From Candidatus Limimorpha equi (GTDB lineage Bacteria > Bacteroidota > Bacteroidia > Bacteroidales > F082): a stretch of DNA of 15,056 nucleotides. Numbering within the stretch: position 1 is the first letter of the stretch; each line of letters begins with the position of its first letter. A model generated the notes under the pieces. That model worked only from the letters and a program-made list of their open reading frames with translations. It had not been told where the DNA came from and ran no database searches. Where the stretch lies: contig JAGHSL010000027.1 of assembly GCA_018065885.1 (NCBI GenBank), positions 1 to 15,056 on the forward strand. The letters are read 5' to 3'. A program made the position numbers and the translations under genes. Positions 8,038-15,056 of the stretch are shown piece after piece.

Positions 8038-9045
8038 TTAGAAGAATCTCCATCCAATGCTGGAATTCAGAATCCATCCGTTGGAATAGAGGTTGATGTT
8101 TGAGTTTGCATTTGAACTGGTGCGGTTGTATACGACGTTAAGGTTTAAGGAGAGTCTCTCCTCGATGGTGTAACATATCGAACCTCGCGTGACAATGGTG
8201 GGCGATATGGAGAACTTGTAATCTCCTTTAACGTAGTTGCTGGGCAATTCTCCGCTTATTTTTTCACTTAAAGTGAACAAAACCATTGGCATAGCGGAAA
8301 TATGGACTAAAAGACGAGACTTGAAAAAAAGGAAATTATAGCCATAGCCTCCGCCTATGGATGCTTGCCATAACGAAATGGTCGGGTTGCATGTTTGTGC
8401 CAATTCGCTCTCGTCAGTGAATAGTTTGATCTTGTCGTAGAAAACGGAGGCTCCTAACAGTATGCTTCCAGCATTCTTTAGTTGATTGTAAGTCTGGGTA
8501 AGGGCGGCCGGATAGGAGAATTTTTTATAATTAAAGACATAATATCCGTTTACGGTCAGACGGTTGAAGTATTCGTTTGGATAAGAAAGACGGTTGTCGG
8601 GATTGTGAGTCTCGATTGTCGCTTCGGCATCTTTGTAGGATTGATATTGTAATTCGCCGCCAAATCGTTTGCCGTAGGATGAAAACTTGAAATCGCGGTT
8701 GTATCGGTTGGTTTGGTCGAAAGTGTAGCCGGCTTCCAAACTTTTATATGCCAGGGAGAATGATGACTTGAAGCTGAATCCCGAACCGATTTTTATGTTT
8801 GCATAATCACAGTCAGGTGTGCCGTTAAACCGTATCGTGAAATTGGAAAACGAAGAAATGCCGTTGATTTTGAACGACCAATTGTATTCAGGAAGACCGA
8901 CATAGGAGCTGTCGCAATCAGTCATTCTGATTTCGTCTTTTTGGATGACAAATCGATCAATAAGTCTTTTTACGAGACCGTCTTGAGCGTAAGAAATGGA
9001 ATGGCAAAATATAATAATTAAGCATATAAATAATATCCGTTTCAT
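8038..9045 (-). CDS. Outer-membrane beta-barrel protein, probably DUF4421 family
   Basis: A 335-residue protein with a clear signal peptide (MKRILFICL, hydrophobic to about residue 18, cleavage after SYA before QDG). The mature part has repeated alternating aromatic/polar strands and Gly-rich turns (for example IGGGYGYNFLFF near residues 230-241) and ends WRFF with a terminal Phe, as expected for an outer-membrane beta-barrel. The block with YNWSFKING at about 54-62 resembles what I remember of Bacteroidota DUF4421 proteins; this family call is from memory and less sure than the barrel call. No catalytic motif is visible. A promoter box lies about 20 bases upstream and the patatin gene follows after 85 bases without a terminator hairpin, suggesting a two-gene unit. 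Function is unknown. Confidence 0.75.
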   Translation of the reverse strand: MKRILFICLIIIFCHSISYAQDGLVKRLIDRFVIQKDEIRMTDCDSSYVGLPEYNWSFKINGISSFSNFTIRFNGTPDCDYANIKIGSGFSFKSSFSLAYKSLEAGYTFDQTNRYNRDFKFSSYGKRFGGELQYQSYKDAEATIETHNPDNRLSYPNEYFNRLTVNGYYVFNYKKFSYPAALTQTYNQLKNAGSILLGASVFYDKIKLFTDESELAQTCNPTISLWQASIGGGYGYNFLFFKSRLLVHISAMPMVLFTLSEKISGELPSNYVKGDYKFSISPTIVTRGSICYTIEERLSLNLNVVYNRTSSNANSNINLYSNGWILNSSIGWRFF

Positions 9046-9065
9046 CTTTAAATTATATTACGGTG

Positions 9066-9073
9066 CAAAAATA
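9066..9073 (-). promoter_or_regulatory. Promoter box before the barrel-protein gene
   Basis: On the minus strand this reads TATTTTTG, an exact TAnnTTTG match about 20 bases before the ATG at 9045. A TTTG (complement of 9097-9100) lies 23 bases upstream, slightly farther than usual, and falls inside the terminator stem of dcp. Terminator T-run and promoter therefore adjoin. Confidence 0.6.
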
Positions 9074-9106
9074 AAAAAAAAAGGCTTTGGAAATACCAAA
9101 GCCTTT
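9073..9106 (-). terminator. Rho-independent terminator of dcp
   Basis: On the minus strand an 11-base perfect stem AAAGGCTTTGG / CCAAAGCCTTT (plus coordinates 9080-9090 and 9096-9106) with a 5-base loop runs into a tract of about ten T residues. It lies about 23 bases past the dcp stop. Confidence 0.9.
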
Positions 9107-9128
9107 GAATAGATGAAATCTATAATGA

Positions 9129-11264
9129 TTATTCTAACCCTCTTGCTTTTAAGTATGGCTCATATTCGGGGTCTTGTCCACGGAATTTGCGGTACTGGAC
9201 CATTCCTTCGTCGTTGCCGCATTCTTGCAGGCAATTCAAGCGGAATGATGCTGCCAGTTTGTAATTGAAAAGATTGCCAGATGACTTGAAGTAGTTGAAG
9301 GCATCCTTGTCGAGGACTTCGGCCCATGTGTAGGCGTAATAGCCGGCACAATAGCCGCCATTGAAAATGTGTGAGAAATAAGTAGCGCGATAGCGTGGAA
9401 GAATTTCCGGCATCAGGCCGATTTCGTCCATGGCTTGTTTTTCGAAAGCATCGATGTCGATGTCTTCGTCGGTGGTGATTTCGTGCAGTTTCATGTCGAG
9501 GATTGAGGCTGCAATCAGTTCGGTTGTGTTGAAGCCTTGGTTGAACAGAGCACTGTTCTCAATCTTTTCGATAAGGCTGTCAGGCATGATTTCGCCGGTC
9601 TGATAATGTTTGGCATACATGCGAATGACTTCGGGTTCGGCGACCCAGTTCTCCATGATTTGCGAAGGCAGCTCGACAAAATCCCGAGGCACATTGCCGC
9701 AGGTGCGGGTGTAAAGGCCGTCGGAGAAAAAGGCGTGGAGGCTGTGTCCGAATTCGTGCCACATGGTTTCGGTTTCGTCCCAGTTGAGGAGTGCCGGAGT
9801 GTCGCCTTGGGCTGGAGTGAAGTTCATCACGAGAGAAATGACGGGGAAGATCTTCTTGCCGTTGATGTCGTGGCCGCTGTCGCGGAAACTCGTACACCAT
9901 GCGCCGCCGCTTTTTGAAGCGCGTGGGTAATAATCCATGTAAAGAATGCCAAGGAAATTGCCATTAGGTTCATAAACTTCGTAGGTCTCAACATCAGGAT
10001 AATAGACCGGAAGGTTTTTGTTTTGCTTAAAGGTGATGCCGTAAAGTTTGCCTGCGGCATTAAACATTCCGTCGCGGACATTTTTCAAGGTAAGGTAAGG
10101 CTTGATTTGGTTTTCGTCGAAATCGTATTTTGCTTTGCGGAGTTTTTCGGCATAATACCACCAGTCCCATGATTCAAGTTTGAAATCGGCGCCTTCGGCA
10201 TCGGCAATGGCTTGCATTTCGGCAAGTTCCTTTTTTGCCAATTCCTGAGCCGGATTAAAAATGTTGATAAGGAAGGTGTCGACGGTCGGAGCGTCTTTTG
10301 CCATGTTTTCGGCAAGGACATAATTTGCGTAGTTGTCGAAGCCAAGCAGGTGGGCTTTGCGGACGCGCAGTTTGGTCATTTCGTTGGCCAATGCCTTGTT
10401 GTCGTATTCGTTGTTGTTGTCGCCGCGCATGAAATAGCCACGGTAAATCTTTTCGCGGAGAGCGCGGTTATCGGCATATTGCAGGAAAGGAATCAGGCTC
10501 GGCTTTGAAAGCGTGAACACCCATTTGCCTTCCAGACTGTCGGCTTTGGCTTGCTCGGCGGCGGCATCGATGCTCGATTGCGGAAGTCCGGCAAGGTCGG
10601 CTTCATTGTCGATGATGAGTTTGAAACTGTCGTTTTCCTTCAACAGATTGTTGCCAAATTGCAGGCTTAATGTCGAAAGCTGTTCGTTGATTTTGCTCAG
10701 TTCGGCTTTTTGTTCATCATCAAGGCCTGCACCGCTGCGGATGAAGTCGTTGTGGTATTTTTCAACCACGCGGATCTGCTGGTCGTTGAGATTCATTTCG
10801 CTGCGATGCTGGAAGACGTAATCGATACGCTCGAAAAGTTTCGGGTTCATGGCGATGCTGTCGCTGTGTTTCGACATCATCGGAAGAATCTGATTGGCAA
10901 GTTCTTGCAATTCGTCGTCGGAGTTGCATTCAATCATGTTGAAGAAAATGCTTGAAACCCTGTTGAGGATTTCGCCCGATTTGTCGTAAGGCAAAATGGT
11001 GTTTTCAAAGGTCGGAGTTGCCGGATTGTTGACGATTGAATCGATTTCGGCCTGCTGTTGGGCTATGCCGGCTTCGAAAGCGGGCAGATAATGCGAATTT
11101 TCGATTTTGTCGAAAGGTGGTACTTGGAAAGGAGTCGTGTATTCCGTCAGGAAAGGATTCTCTTCGACGGGATTTGGCTGCTGGATTTGCTGCTCCTGCT
11201 TGCTCGTGCATGAAGCTAAAGTGATGATACTTAGCGTAATCACATGTAAAAGTCTTTTTGACAT
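9129..11264 (-). CDS. dcp: Peptidyl-dipeptidase Dcp, M3 family zinc metallopeptidase (lipoprotein)
   Basis: Predicted envelope zinc peptidase that removes C-terminal dipeptides from peptides. From the chosen start the protein has 711 residues. An N-terminal lipoprotein signal ends in LASC with Cys19. The M3 zinc-binding motif HEFGH is at 503-507, with the third ligand probably Glu531 in FVELPSQIMENW. Preceding blocks such as GGAWCTSF at 453-460 are also typical of the family, and length matches Dcp/oligopeptidase-A-like enzymes. The frame is open to a start at 11342, but those 26 extra residues are basic and would bury the lipoprotein signal, and the TAACTTTG promoter lies inside them, so 11264 is used. 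It has its own promoter and terminator and looks monocistronic. Location in the periplasm or outer membrane is inferred from the lipobox. Confidence 0.93.
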   Translation of the reverse strand: MSKRLLHVITLSIITLASCTSKQEQQIQQPNPVEENPFLTEYTTPFQVPPFDKIENSHYLPAFEAGIAQQQAEIDSIVNNPATPTFENTILPYDKSGEILNRVSSIFFNMIECNSDDELQELANQILPMMSKHSDSIAMNPKLFERIDYVFQHRSEMNLNDQQIRVVEKYHNDFIRSGAGLDDEQKAELSKINEQLSTLSLQFGNNLLKENDSFKLIIDNEADLAGLPQSSIDAAAEQAKADSLEGKWVFTLSKPSLIPFLQYADNRALREKIYRGYFMRGDNNNEYDNKALANEMTKLRVRKAHLLGFDNYANYVLAENMAKDAPTVDTFLINIFNPAQELAKKELAEMQAIADAEGADFKLESWDWWYYAEKLRKAKYDFDENQIKPYLTLKNVRDGMFNAAGKLYGITFKQNKNLPVYYPDVETYEVYEPNGNFLGILYMDYYPRASKSGGAWCTSFRDSGHDINGKKIFPVISLVMNFTPAQGDTPALLNWDETETMWHEFGHSLHAFFSDGLYTRTCGNVPRDFVELPSQIMENWVAEPEVIRMYAKHYQTGEIMPDSLIEKIENSALFNQGFNTTELIAASILDMKLHEITTDEDIDIDAFEKQAMDEIGLMPEILPRYRATYFSHIFNGGYCAGYYAYTWAEVLDKDAFNYFKSSGNLFNYKLAASFRLNCLQECGNDEGMVQYRKFRGQDPEYEPYLKARGLE

Positions 11265-11306
11265 GATATGATATATTTTTGTTGTTGCGTTTTTTGGATT
11301 CGTGCG

Positions 11307-11314
11307 CAAAGTTA
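11307..11314 (-). promoter_or_regulatory. Promoter box before dcp
   Basis: The minus strand reads TAACTTTG, matching TAnnTTTG, 42 bases before the dcp ATG. The nearest TTG upstream (complement of 11340-11342) is 25 bases away, so the -33 element is poor. The 224-base region 11265-11488 holds this and the divergent promoter at 11381-11412. Confidence 0.5.
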
Positions 11315-11380
11315 GCTTTTTTCCATGAAAAAGCAGTCGCAATTCTAATTTTTTATGAGAAACAAAATTTGTTGATTTTT

Positions 11381-11412
11381 ATTGTATTATTTAGTACCAT
11401 TTCCTATTTTTG
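11381..11412 (+). promoter_or_regulatory. Promoter before the glycogen genes
   Basis: ATTG at 11381-11384 and TATTTTTG at 11405-11412 are separated by 20 bases, a good Bacteroidota -33/-7 pair. It implies a leader of about 70 bases before the ATG at 11489. The leader is AT-rich with a TATTTAA direct repeat (11421 and 11431) and shows no riboswitch I recognise. Confidence 0.65.
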
Positions 11413-11488
11413 TGCTTTCTTATTTAAGAGTATTTAAATATACTGGCGAATTATATTGTAATAATTTGAAAACTAATACTATAACTAT

Positions 11489-13009
11489 ATGAGTTACATC
11501 TCTTGGGATAAAGATAAACTAGTCAATCTGGAGTTTTCGCTGAACCGCGAAGTGCTGCGGTCCAATTCAGCGGGTGCCTTTATGGCCACAACTTTGATTG
11601 GCTGCAATACGAGAAAATATCACGGACTGCTGGTTGTGCCTCAGCCTCAGTTGGATAAGAACAACCATGTGCTGCTTTCGAGTCTGGAGGAAACGCTGAT
11701 TCATAATAAGGAGGAATTCCATTTGGGCGTTCACATGTATCCTGATGGCGTTTTTGCACCGCGCGGTCACAAGTATCTCTCTGAGTTTACGGCCGATCCG
11801 ATGCCGCGACTGGTATATAATATAGGTAACATTAAGTTGACCAAGGAACTGATTTTTTCCAATACCGAGGCGAGAATCATGGTGCGCTACACTATGAACG
11901 AAACGCCTGAACCGGTGACTTTGCGCGTACTGCCGTTTTTGGCTTTTCGCAACGTTCACATGCTCACGCATGAAAACCACGACGCCAGTCGTAAGGTTGA
12001 ACTGGTGAAAAACGGTGCTTCGTGGCTTTTGTATAAGGATTATTCCAGATTGTTTGTACAATTCTCAAAATCAGTTGAATATACGCATATTCCGCATTGG
12101 TATTACAATGTGTTCTATATCCGCGAACAGGAACGTGGCTATGAGGCGCAGGAAGACCAATTTGTGCCGGGTTTCTTTGAAATCACGATGAAACAAGGTG
12201 ATTCCGTGATTCTTACGGCTGGCTTGGAAGAGAAAAATCCGGCCTCGATAAAGCGTCTGTGTGAAGCAGAAGAAAAGAAACTGTTGCCGCAGCACGATTT
12301 TGAGGAATGTTTGGTGAAGGCTTCGCAGCAGTTTATCATTCGTAATGACGAAGGAACGCGCCTTTGGGCGGGTTTCCCGTGGTTTGGCAGTTGTAGCCGT
12401 GATATGTTCCTTTCCTTGCCGGGAATTGCCTTGGCTTTGGGCGATGAACGCACATTCAAGGAATCGCTCGATTATCTGATTGAGCGGATGAAAGGACCAT
12501 TCTTCCCGCATCGTTATTATCAGAAAAGCCTGTATTTCACCGCTGTAGATTCGCCTTTGTGGTTCTTCTGGGTGTTGCAACTCTATGAAAAGATGTTGGG
12601 CAAGGACAAGAAATCCATTTGGAGAAAGTACAAGGAACCGATGACGACCATTTTGGAGAGTTTCATCGCAGGTACCGATTTCAATGTGAAAATGCAGGAC
12701 AACGGTCTGCTTTATGCTGGCAACAGCGAATTGGCTTTGACTTGGATGAATGTCTTTGCCGATGGTCATCCGTGGACTCCGAGAACGGGACTGGCCATCG
12801 AGGTCAATGCGTTGTGGTATAATGCTTTGCGTTATGCTGTCGAGTTGCTGAAAGTCGCTGATGCAAAGAATCCTCTCATCGAAAAATGGCAATCTGTCGC
12901 TGATAAGATTGAAACTTCGTTTGCTGAAACGTTTTATGATGCTGAAAACTGCGCTTTTTATGATTATGTAAACGGAAATGAACGCAGTGCTTTGTGCGTC
13001 CGAACATGA
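11489..13009 (+). CDS. Glycogen debranching enzyme, amylo-alpha-1,6-glucosidase (N-terminal part, frameshifted)
   Basis: Predicted cytoplasmic enzyme hydrolysing alpha-1,6 branch points of glycogen (GDE/GH133-like). The N-terminal half (about 15-250) fits the bacterial GDE N-terminal domain, with SNSAGAFMATTLIGCNTRKYHGLLV at the head. The C-terminal catalytic (alpha/alpha-barrel) domain starts near 270, with AGFPWFGSCSRDMFLSLPG at about 294-312 and PRTGLAIEVNALWYNALRY at about 431-449. This frame runs out at a TGA at 13007 after 506 residues, in the middle of the catalytic domain. The remaining conserved part continues directly in the next frame from about 12994. Adding one T within the TTT at 12991-12993 would restore a protein of about 655 residues, close to the expected length. 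So this is either a sequencing/assembly indel or a recently broken gene. The start ATG lies about 70 bases after a good promoter. Confidence 0.85.
   Translation: MSYISWDKDKLVNLEFSLNREVLRSNSAGAFMATTLIGCNTRKYHGLLVVPQPQLDKNNHVLLSSLEETLIHNKEEFHLGVHMYPDGVFAPRGHKYLSEFTADPMPRLVYNIGNIKLTKELIFSNTEARIMVRYTMNETPEPVTLRVLPFLAFRNVHMLTHENHDASRKVELVKNGASWLLYKDYSRLFVQFSKSVEYTHIPHWYYNVFYIREQERGYEAQEDQFVPGFFEITMKQGDSVILTAGLEEKNPASIKRLCEAEEKKLLPQHDFEECLVKASQQFIIRNDEGTRLWAGFPWFGSCSRDMFLSLPGIALALGDERTFKESLDYLIERMKGPFFPHRYYQKSLYFTAVDSPLWFFWVLQLYEKMLGKDKKSIWRKYKEPMTTILESFIAGTDFNVKMQDNGLLYAGNSELALTWMNVFADGHPWTPRTGLAIEVNALWYNALRYAVELLKVADAKNPLIEKWQSVADKIETSFAETFYDAENCAFYDYVNGNERSALCVRT
12986..12998 (+). other. Frameshift site in the debranching-enzyme gene
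   Basis: The sequence AGTGCTTTGTGCG is read Ser-Ala-Leu-Cys in the upstream frame, but the conserved VRPNM motif follows in the -1 frame from GTG at 12994. The upstream frame stops at 13007; the downstream frame is closed by a TGA at 12979. The crossing point is therefore confined to about 12982-13006. No X-XXY-YYZ slippery heptamer or obvious downstream hairpin is present, so programmed frameshifting is not supported. Confidence 0.8.
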
Positions 13010-13455
13010 TGATTGCTGCTTCTTTGCCGTTCACGCCAATGTCTGAAGAAATGCAGAAACGCGCTTTTGATATTGCTTGTTCTGAATTGCTGACACCAAG
13101 AGGCTTGCGCTCGCTGTCGCCGAATTCCGAACAGTATCAAGGCATTACGATTGGCAATCACAGCCAGCGCGAAAGGGCTTATCATCAGGGTACGGCATTT
13201 CCTTGGCTGATTTCGTTCTTCGCTGATTTGTCGGTGAAACTGTTTGGCAAGTCGGCATTGACTTATCTGGAAGACATTTACAATGGTTTTGAAATAGCCA
13301 TTCAGGAAAACGGCATAGGAAGCATTTCGGAAATCTATGATGGCAATCCGCCGCACGAGGGTAGGGGCTGCATTTCGCAGTCGACGAGCGTGGGCGCTTT
13401 GCTTTATCTGCAATATATAATAAAGGTGTTAAATCAGAAAGGAGGCAAAAAATGA
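12994..13455 (+). CDS. Glycogen debranching enzyme (C-terminal part, displaced frame)
   Basis: This 153-residue segment is the end of the debranching-enzyme catalytic domain. It opens VRPNMMIAASLPF and contains LLTPRGLRSLSP, AYHQGTAFPWLISF and EIYDGNPPHEGRGCISQ, all familiar from the C-terminus of Bacteroidota amylo-alpha-1,6-glucosidases. It probably has no start of its own: the GTG at 12994 has no ribosome-binding site and corresponds to an internal Val of the intact enzyme. It is best read as the continuation of the preceding feature after a one-base shift. Its stop TGA (13453-13455) overlaps the ATG of the next gene as ATGA, an arrangement expected of an intact, translationally coupled gene pair, which argues that any breakage is very recent or is a sequence error. 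Confidence 0.8.
   Translation: MRPNMMIAASLPFTPMSEEMQKRAFDIACSELLTPRGLRSLSPNSEQYQGITIGNHSQRERAYHQGTAFPWLISFFADLSVKLFGKSALTYLEDIYNGFEIAIQENGIGSISEIYDGNPPHEGRGCISQSTSVGALLYLQYIIKVLNQKGGKK
13440..13445 (+). promoter_or_regulatory. Strong Shine-Dalgarno for the GT4 gene
   Basis: AGGAGG lies 6 bases before the ATG at 13452, inside the last codons of the debranching enzyme. It is the only near-perfect Shine-Dalgarno I noticed before a gene in this window, and it accompanies a 4-base stop/start overlap, suggesting coupled or re-initiated translation. Confidence 0.55.
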
Positions 13456-14738
13456 GAGTCTTGATGTTTGGTTGGGAGTTTCCGCCTCATATTACGGGTG
13501 GTCTCGGAACGGCTTGCTTTGGCATGACGAAGGGTTTGGCAAAGAATGGTGTTGAGGTGCTTTTTGTTGTGCCGCGTGCTTACGGCGATGAAGACCAGAC
13601 TAATATCCGTTTGCTGAATGCCAGCGATGTCACGATTGACATTGACCATGAAACCGAGAGAAGTTATTGGGAACGTGTGCAATACATGGAAATCGGTTCC
13701 AATATTATTCCTTACGTCGGTCCCGAACAGTTCGAGAACGTCATCAATGGCGAGCGTCATGTGGTGGAACATTTCAATCACGGCAGTTCGGTCTTTGCGC
13801 GTAACTATCAGTTTTCGGGCAAATACGGCATGAACCTGATGGAAGAAGTGGCGCGTTATGCCTTGATTGGCTCCTCGATGGCGACGAAGCAGGACTTTGA
13901 TGTGATCCATGCGCACGACTGGCTGACTTATTCGGCTGGCATTGCCGCCAAGGAAACGACGGGCAAACCGCTTGTGGTTCACATGCATGCCACCGAATTT
14001 GACCGCTCAGGCGAACATATCAATACCGAGGTTTTTGCCATTGAAAAGCGAGGCATGGAAGCCGCTGACCGTGTCATTACGGTGAGTAACTTGACGCGAA
14101 ACATTGTCATTGAAAAATATGGCATCGACCCGAAAAAGGTTGTGACGGTGCATAATGCAGTCGAACCAAACGACAAGCCGAAGTCGGAATATGAGCGCAG
14201 CGGTTTGGATACTAAGGTCGTAACATTCTTAGGCAGAATTACTTATCAGAAAGGGCCGGAATATTTCGTTGAAGCGGCTTATAAGATTCTGCAAGTCGAT
14301 CCGAACATCCATTTCGTGATGGCGGGAACGGGCGATATGCTTGAAAAAGTGATTCGCCGCGTGGCTGAACTGAAAATGGGAAGTCATTTCCATTTTACGG
14401 GTTTTCTGAAAGGCGAGGCCGTCGATCAGATGTTTGCCATGACCGATGTGTTTGTAATGCCTTCAATTTCAGAACCCTTTGGCTTCGTTCCGCTTGAAGC
14501 CATGCGTTTGAATGTGCCTGTGGTCATTTCGAAGCAATCGGGAGTTTCCGAGGTGGTTAAACATGCCATGAAGGTTGATTTCTGGGACATTAACGGCATG
14601 GCGGATGCCATTTACGGCTTGTGCCGCTATAAGGCTTTGTCCGATTGTTTCAAGGATGAGGGCAAGGACGAGGTGGACAGCCTGAAATGGGAATTGGCTG
14701 CAAAGAAAATCAAGGCGGTTTACGAGAGCGTGCTATAA
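13452..14738 (+). CDS. GT4 glycosyltransferase, glycogen-synthase-like
   Basis: Predicted cytoplasmic GT-B glycosyltransferase of 428 residues, probably elongating alpha-1,4-glucan from a nucleotide-glucose donor. The N-terminal domain starts RVLMFGWEFPPHITGGLG, with the Gly-rich GGLG donor/acceptor loop at about 16-19 as in glycogen synthases. DVIHAHDWLT lies near 157-166, and TFLGRITYQKGPEYF at about 258-272 begins the C-terminal donor-binding domain. EPFGFVPLE at about 340-348 is the retaining GT-B EX7E motif. The gene overlaps the debranching-enzyme stop by 4 bases. In Bacteroides, as I recall, debranching enzyme, this GT and a GH57 alpha-amylase occur in a row; that context favours alpha-glucan metabolism over polysaccharide export. 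No GH57 gene follows directly here. The donor sugar is inferred, not seen. Confidence 0.88.
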   Translation: MRVLMFGWEFPPHITGGLGTACFGMTKGLAKNGVEVLFVVPRAYGDEDQTNIRLLNASDVTIDIDHETERSYWERVQYMEIGSNIIPYVGPEQFENVINGERHVVEHFNHGSSVFARNYQFSGKYGMNLMEEVARYALIGSSMATKQDFDVIHAHDWLTYSAGIAAKETTGKPLVVHMHATEFDRSGEHINTEVFAIEKRGMEAADRVITVSNLTRNIVIEKYGIDPKKVVTVHNAVEPNDKPKSEYERSGLDTKVVTFLGRITYQKGPEYFVEAAYKILQVDPNIHFVMAGTGDMLEKVIRRVAELKMGSHFHFTGFLKGEAVDQMFAMTDVFVMPSISEPFGFVPLEAMRLNVPVVISKQSGVSEVVKHAMKVDFWDINGMADAIYGLCRYKALSDCFKDEGKDEVDSLKWELAAKKIKAVYESVL

Positions 14739-14751
14739 TATAATAAGGTGT

Positions 14752-15056
14752 ATGGAGGACTATAACGATTTGACATTGTTAGAGGCGGAAGAGATGCCGT
14801 CGCCGTTTGATGCGATAAAGCAGGTCGATGCTTCGGGAAAGGCTTGGTGGAATTCGCGCAAGCTGGCCAAGGTTTTGGGCTATGCGAAATATTGGAATTT
14901 CGAGCGCCTGATTGAAAAGGTTTCGACCTCTTTCGGGCATGGTTCTGGGCTCCATTTGTCCGACCATTTGTCCGACCATTTGTCCGACCATTTGTCCGAG
15001 GTGGAGGAGTTTGTGCGGCTTGGTGGCGGCACTTTCCGCAATGTGAAATCGTATCT
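14752..15056 (+). CDS. dinD: DinD-like (DNA damage-inducible protein D family) protein, 3' truncated
   Basis: The frame from ATG 14752 stays open to the window edge (101 full codons). The sequence PFDAIKQVDASGKAWWNSRKL (about 18-38), then AKVLGYAKYWNFERLIEK (about 39-56) and, after a repeat, VEEFVRLGGGTFRNVKSY (about 84-101) match the N-terminal pattern of DinD-family proteins (a tryptophan-containing 'W-S/N-A/S-R-x-L' block, LGY, NFE, then the 'LGSGAxRxVxDY' block). DinD is linked to the SOS response in E. coli, where it interferes with RecA filaments; the role here is not known. The segment between residues about 65 and 83 is expanded by four His-Leu-Ser-Asp repeats. The start lies 13 bases after the GT4 stop, with no promoter box or good ribosome-binding site seen, so cotranscription with the glycogen genes is possible. 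No SOS box was recognised. Confidence 0.75.
   Translation, partial: MEDYNDLTLLEAEEMPSPFDAIKQVDASGKAWWNSRKLAKVLGYAKYWNFERLIEKVSTSFGHGSGLHLSDHLSDHLSDHLSEVEEFVRLGGGTFRNVKSY
14953..15000 (+). repeat. 12-bp tandem repeat, four units, in frame within the DinD-like gene
   Basis: CATTTGTCCGAC is repeated exactly at 14953, 14965 and 14977. A fourth unit at 14989-15000 differs only in its last base (G for C), turning Asp into Glu. It encodes His-Leu-Ser-Asp units. Identical codons across units suggest a recent slippage expansion rather than selected protein repeats. Confidence 0.9.

Noticed and set aside
11265..11342. 26-residue N-terminal extension of dcp
   Set aside because: It would mask the lipoprotein signal and covers the TAACTTTG promoter box.
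12071..12892. 273-residue minus-strand open frame
   Set aside because: Antisense to the conserved debranching-enzyme domain, with no recognisable features.
14953..15000. Possible CRISPR array from regular repeats
   Set aside because: The 12-bp units are directly adjacent with no spacers and lie in frame within a coding sequence.

Overview
The window looks like a chromosomal segment from a member of the Bacteroidota, most likely order Bacteroidales. Four things point that way. Intergenic regions carry the characteristic -7 box TAnnTTTG, seen before five transcription units. Start codons mostly lack Shine-Dalgarno sequences. There is a lipoprotein peptidyl-dipeptidase and a patatin/beta-barrel fusion of Bacteroidota type. 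The debranching enzyme followed by a GT4 glycogen-synthase-like gene is a pairing I recall from Bacteroides. No rRNA, tRNA, CRISPR array or insertion sequence was seen, and there is no gene-free stretch longer than about 300 bases.

Layout. (1) 1-176: the Gly/Ser/Asn-rich C-terminal tail of an unidentified gene, closed by a hairpin terminator. (2) 299-5341, plus strand: a surface-polysaccharide export module of a Wzx-type flippase, two tandem paralogous Wzz-type chain-length regulators, and an O-antigen ligase/polymerase (Wzy_C) family protein. No glycosyltransferase for building the repeat unit lies in the window. (3) 5494-9045, minus strand: a probable two-gene transcription unit, an outer-membrane barrel protein resembling DUF4421 followed by a secreted patatin-POTRA-barrel protein of PlpD type. 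It has a promoter at 9066-9073 and a strong terminator at 5494-5534. (4) 9129-11264, minus strand: a lipoprotein M3-family zinc peptidase (Dcp type) with its own promoter and terminator. (5) 11489-14738, plus strand, divergent from dcp: a glycogen debranching enzyme interrupted by a one-base frameshift near 12991, overlapping by 4 bases a GT4 glycosyltransferase of the glycogen/alpha-glucan type. (6) 14752 to the end: the start of a DinD-like gene, carrying an in-frame 12-bp tandem repeat.

Functionally the window joins cell-envelope work (polysaccharide export, outer-membrane barrels, periplasmic peptide turnover) to cytoplasmic alpha-glucan storage. I see no clearly new system. The most checkable oddities are the debranching-enzyme frameshift, the LSDH repeat in the DinD-like gene and that gene's position behind the glycogen genes, the paired chain-length regulators, and the barrel-protein/patatin unit.
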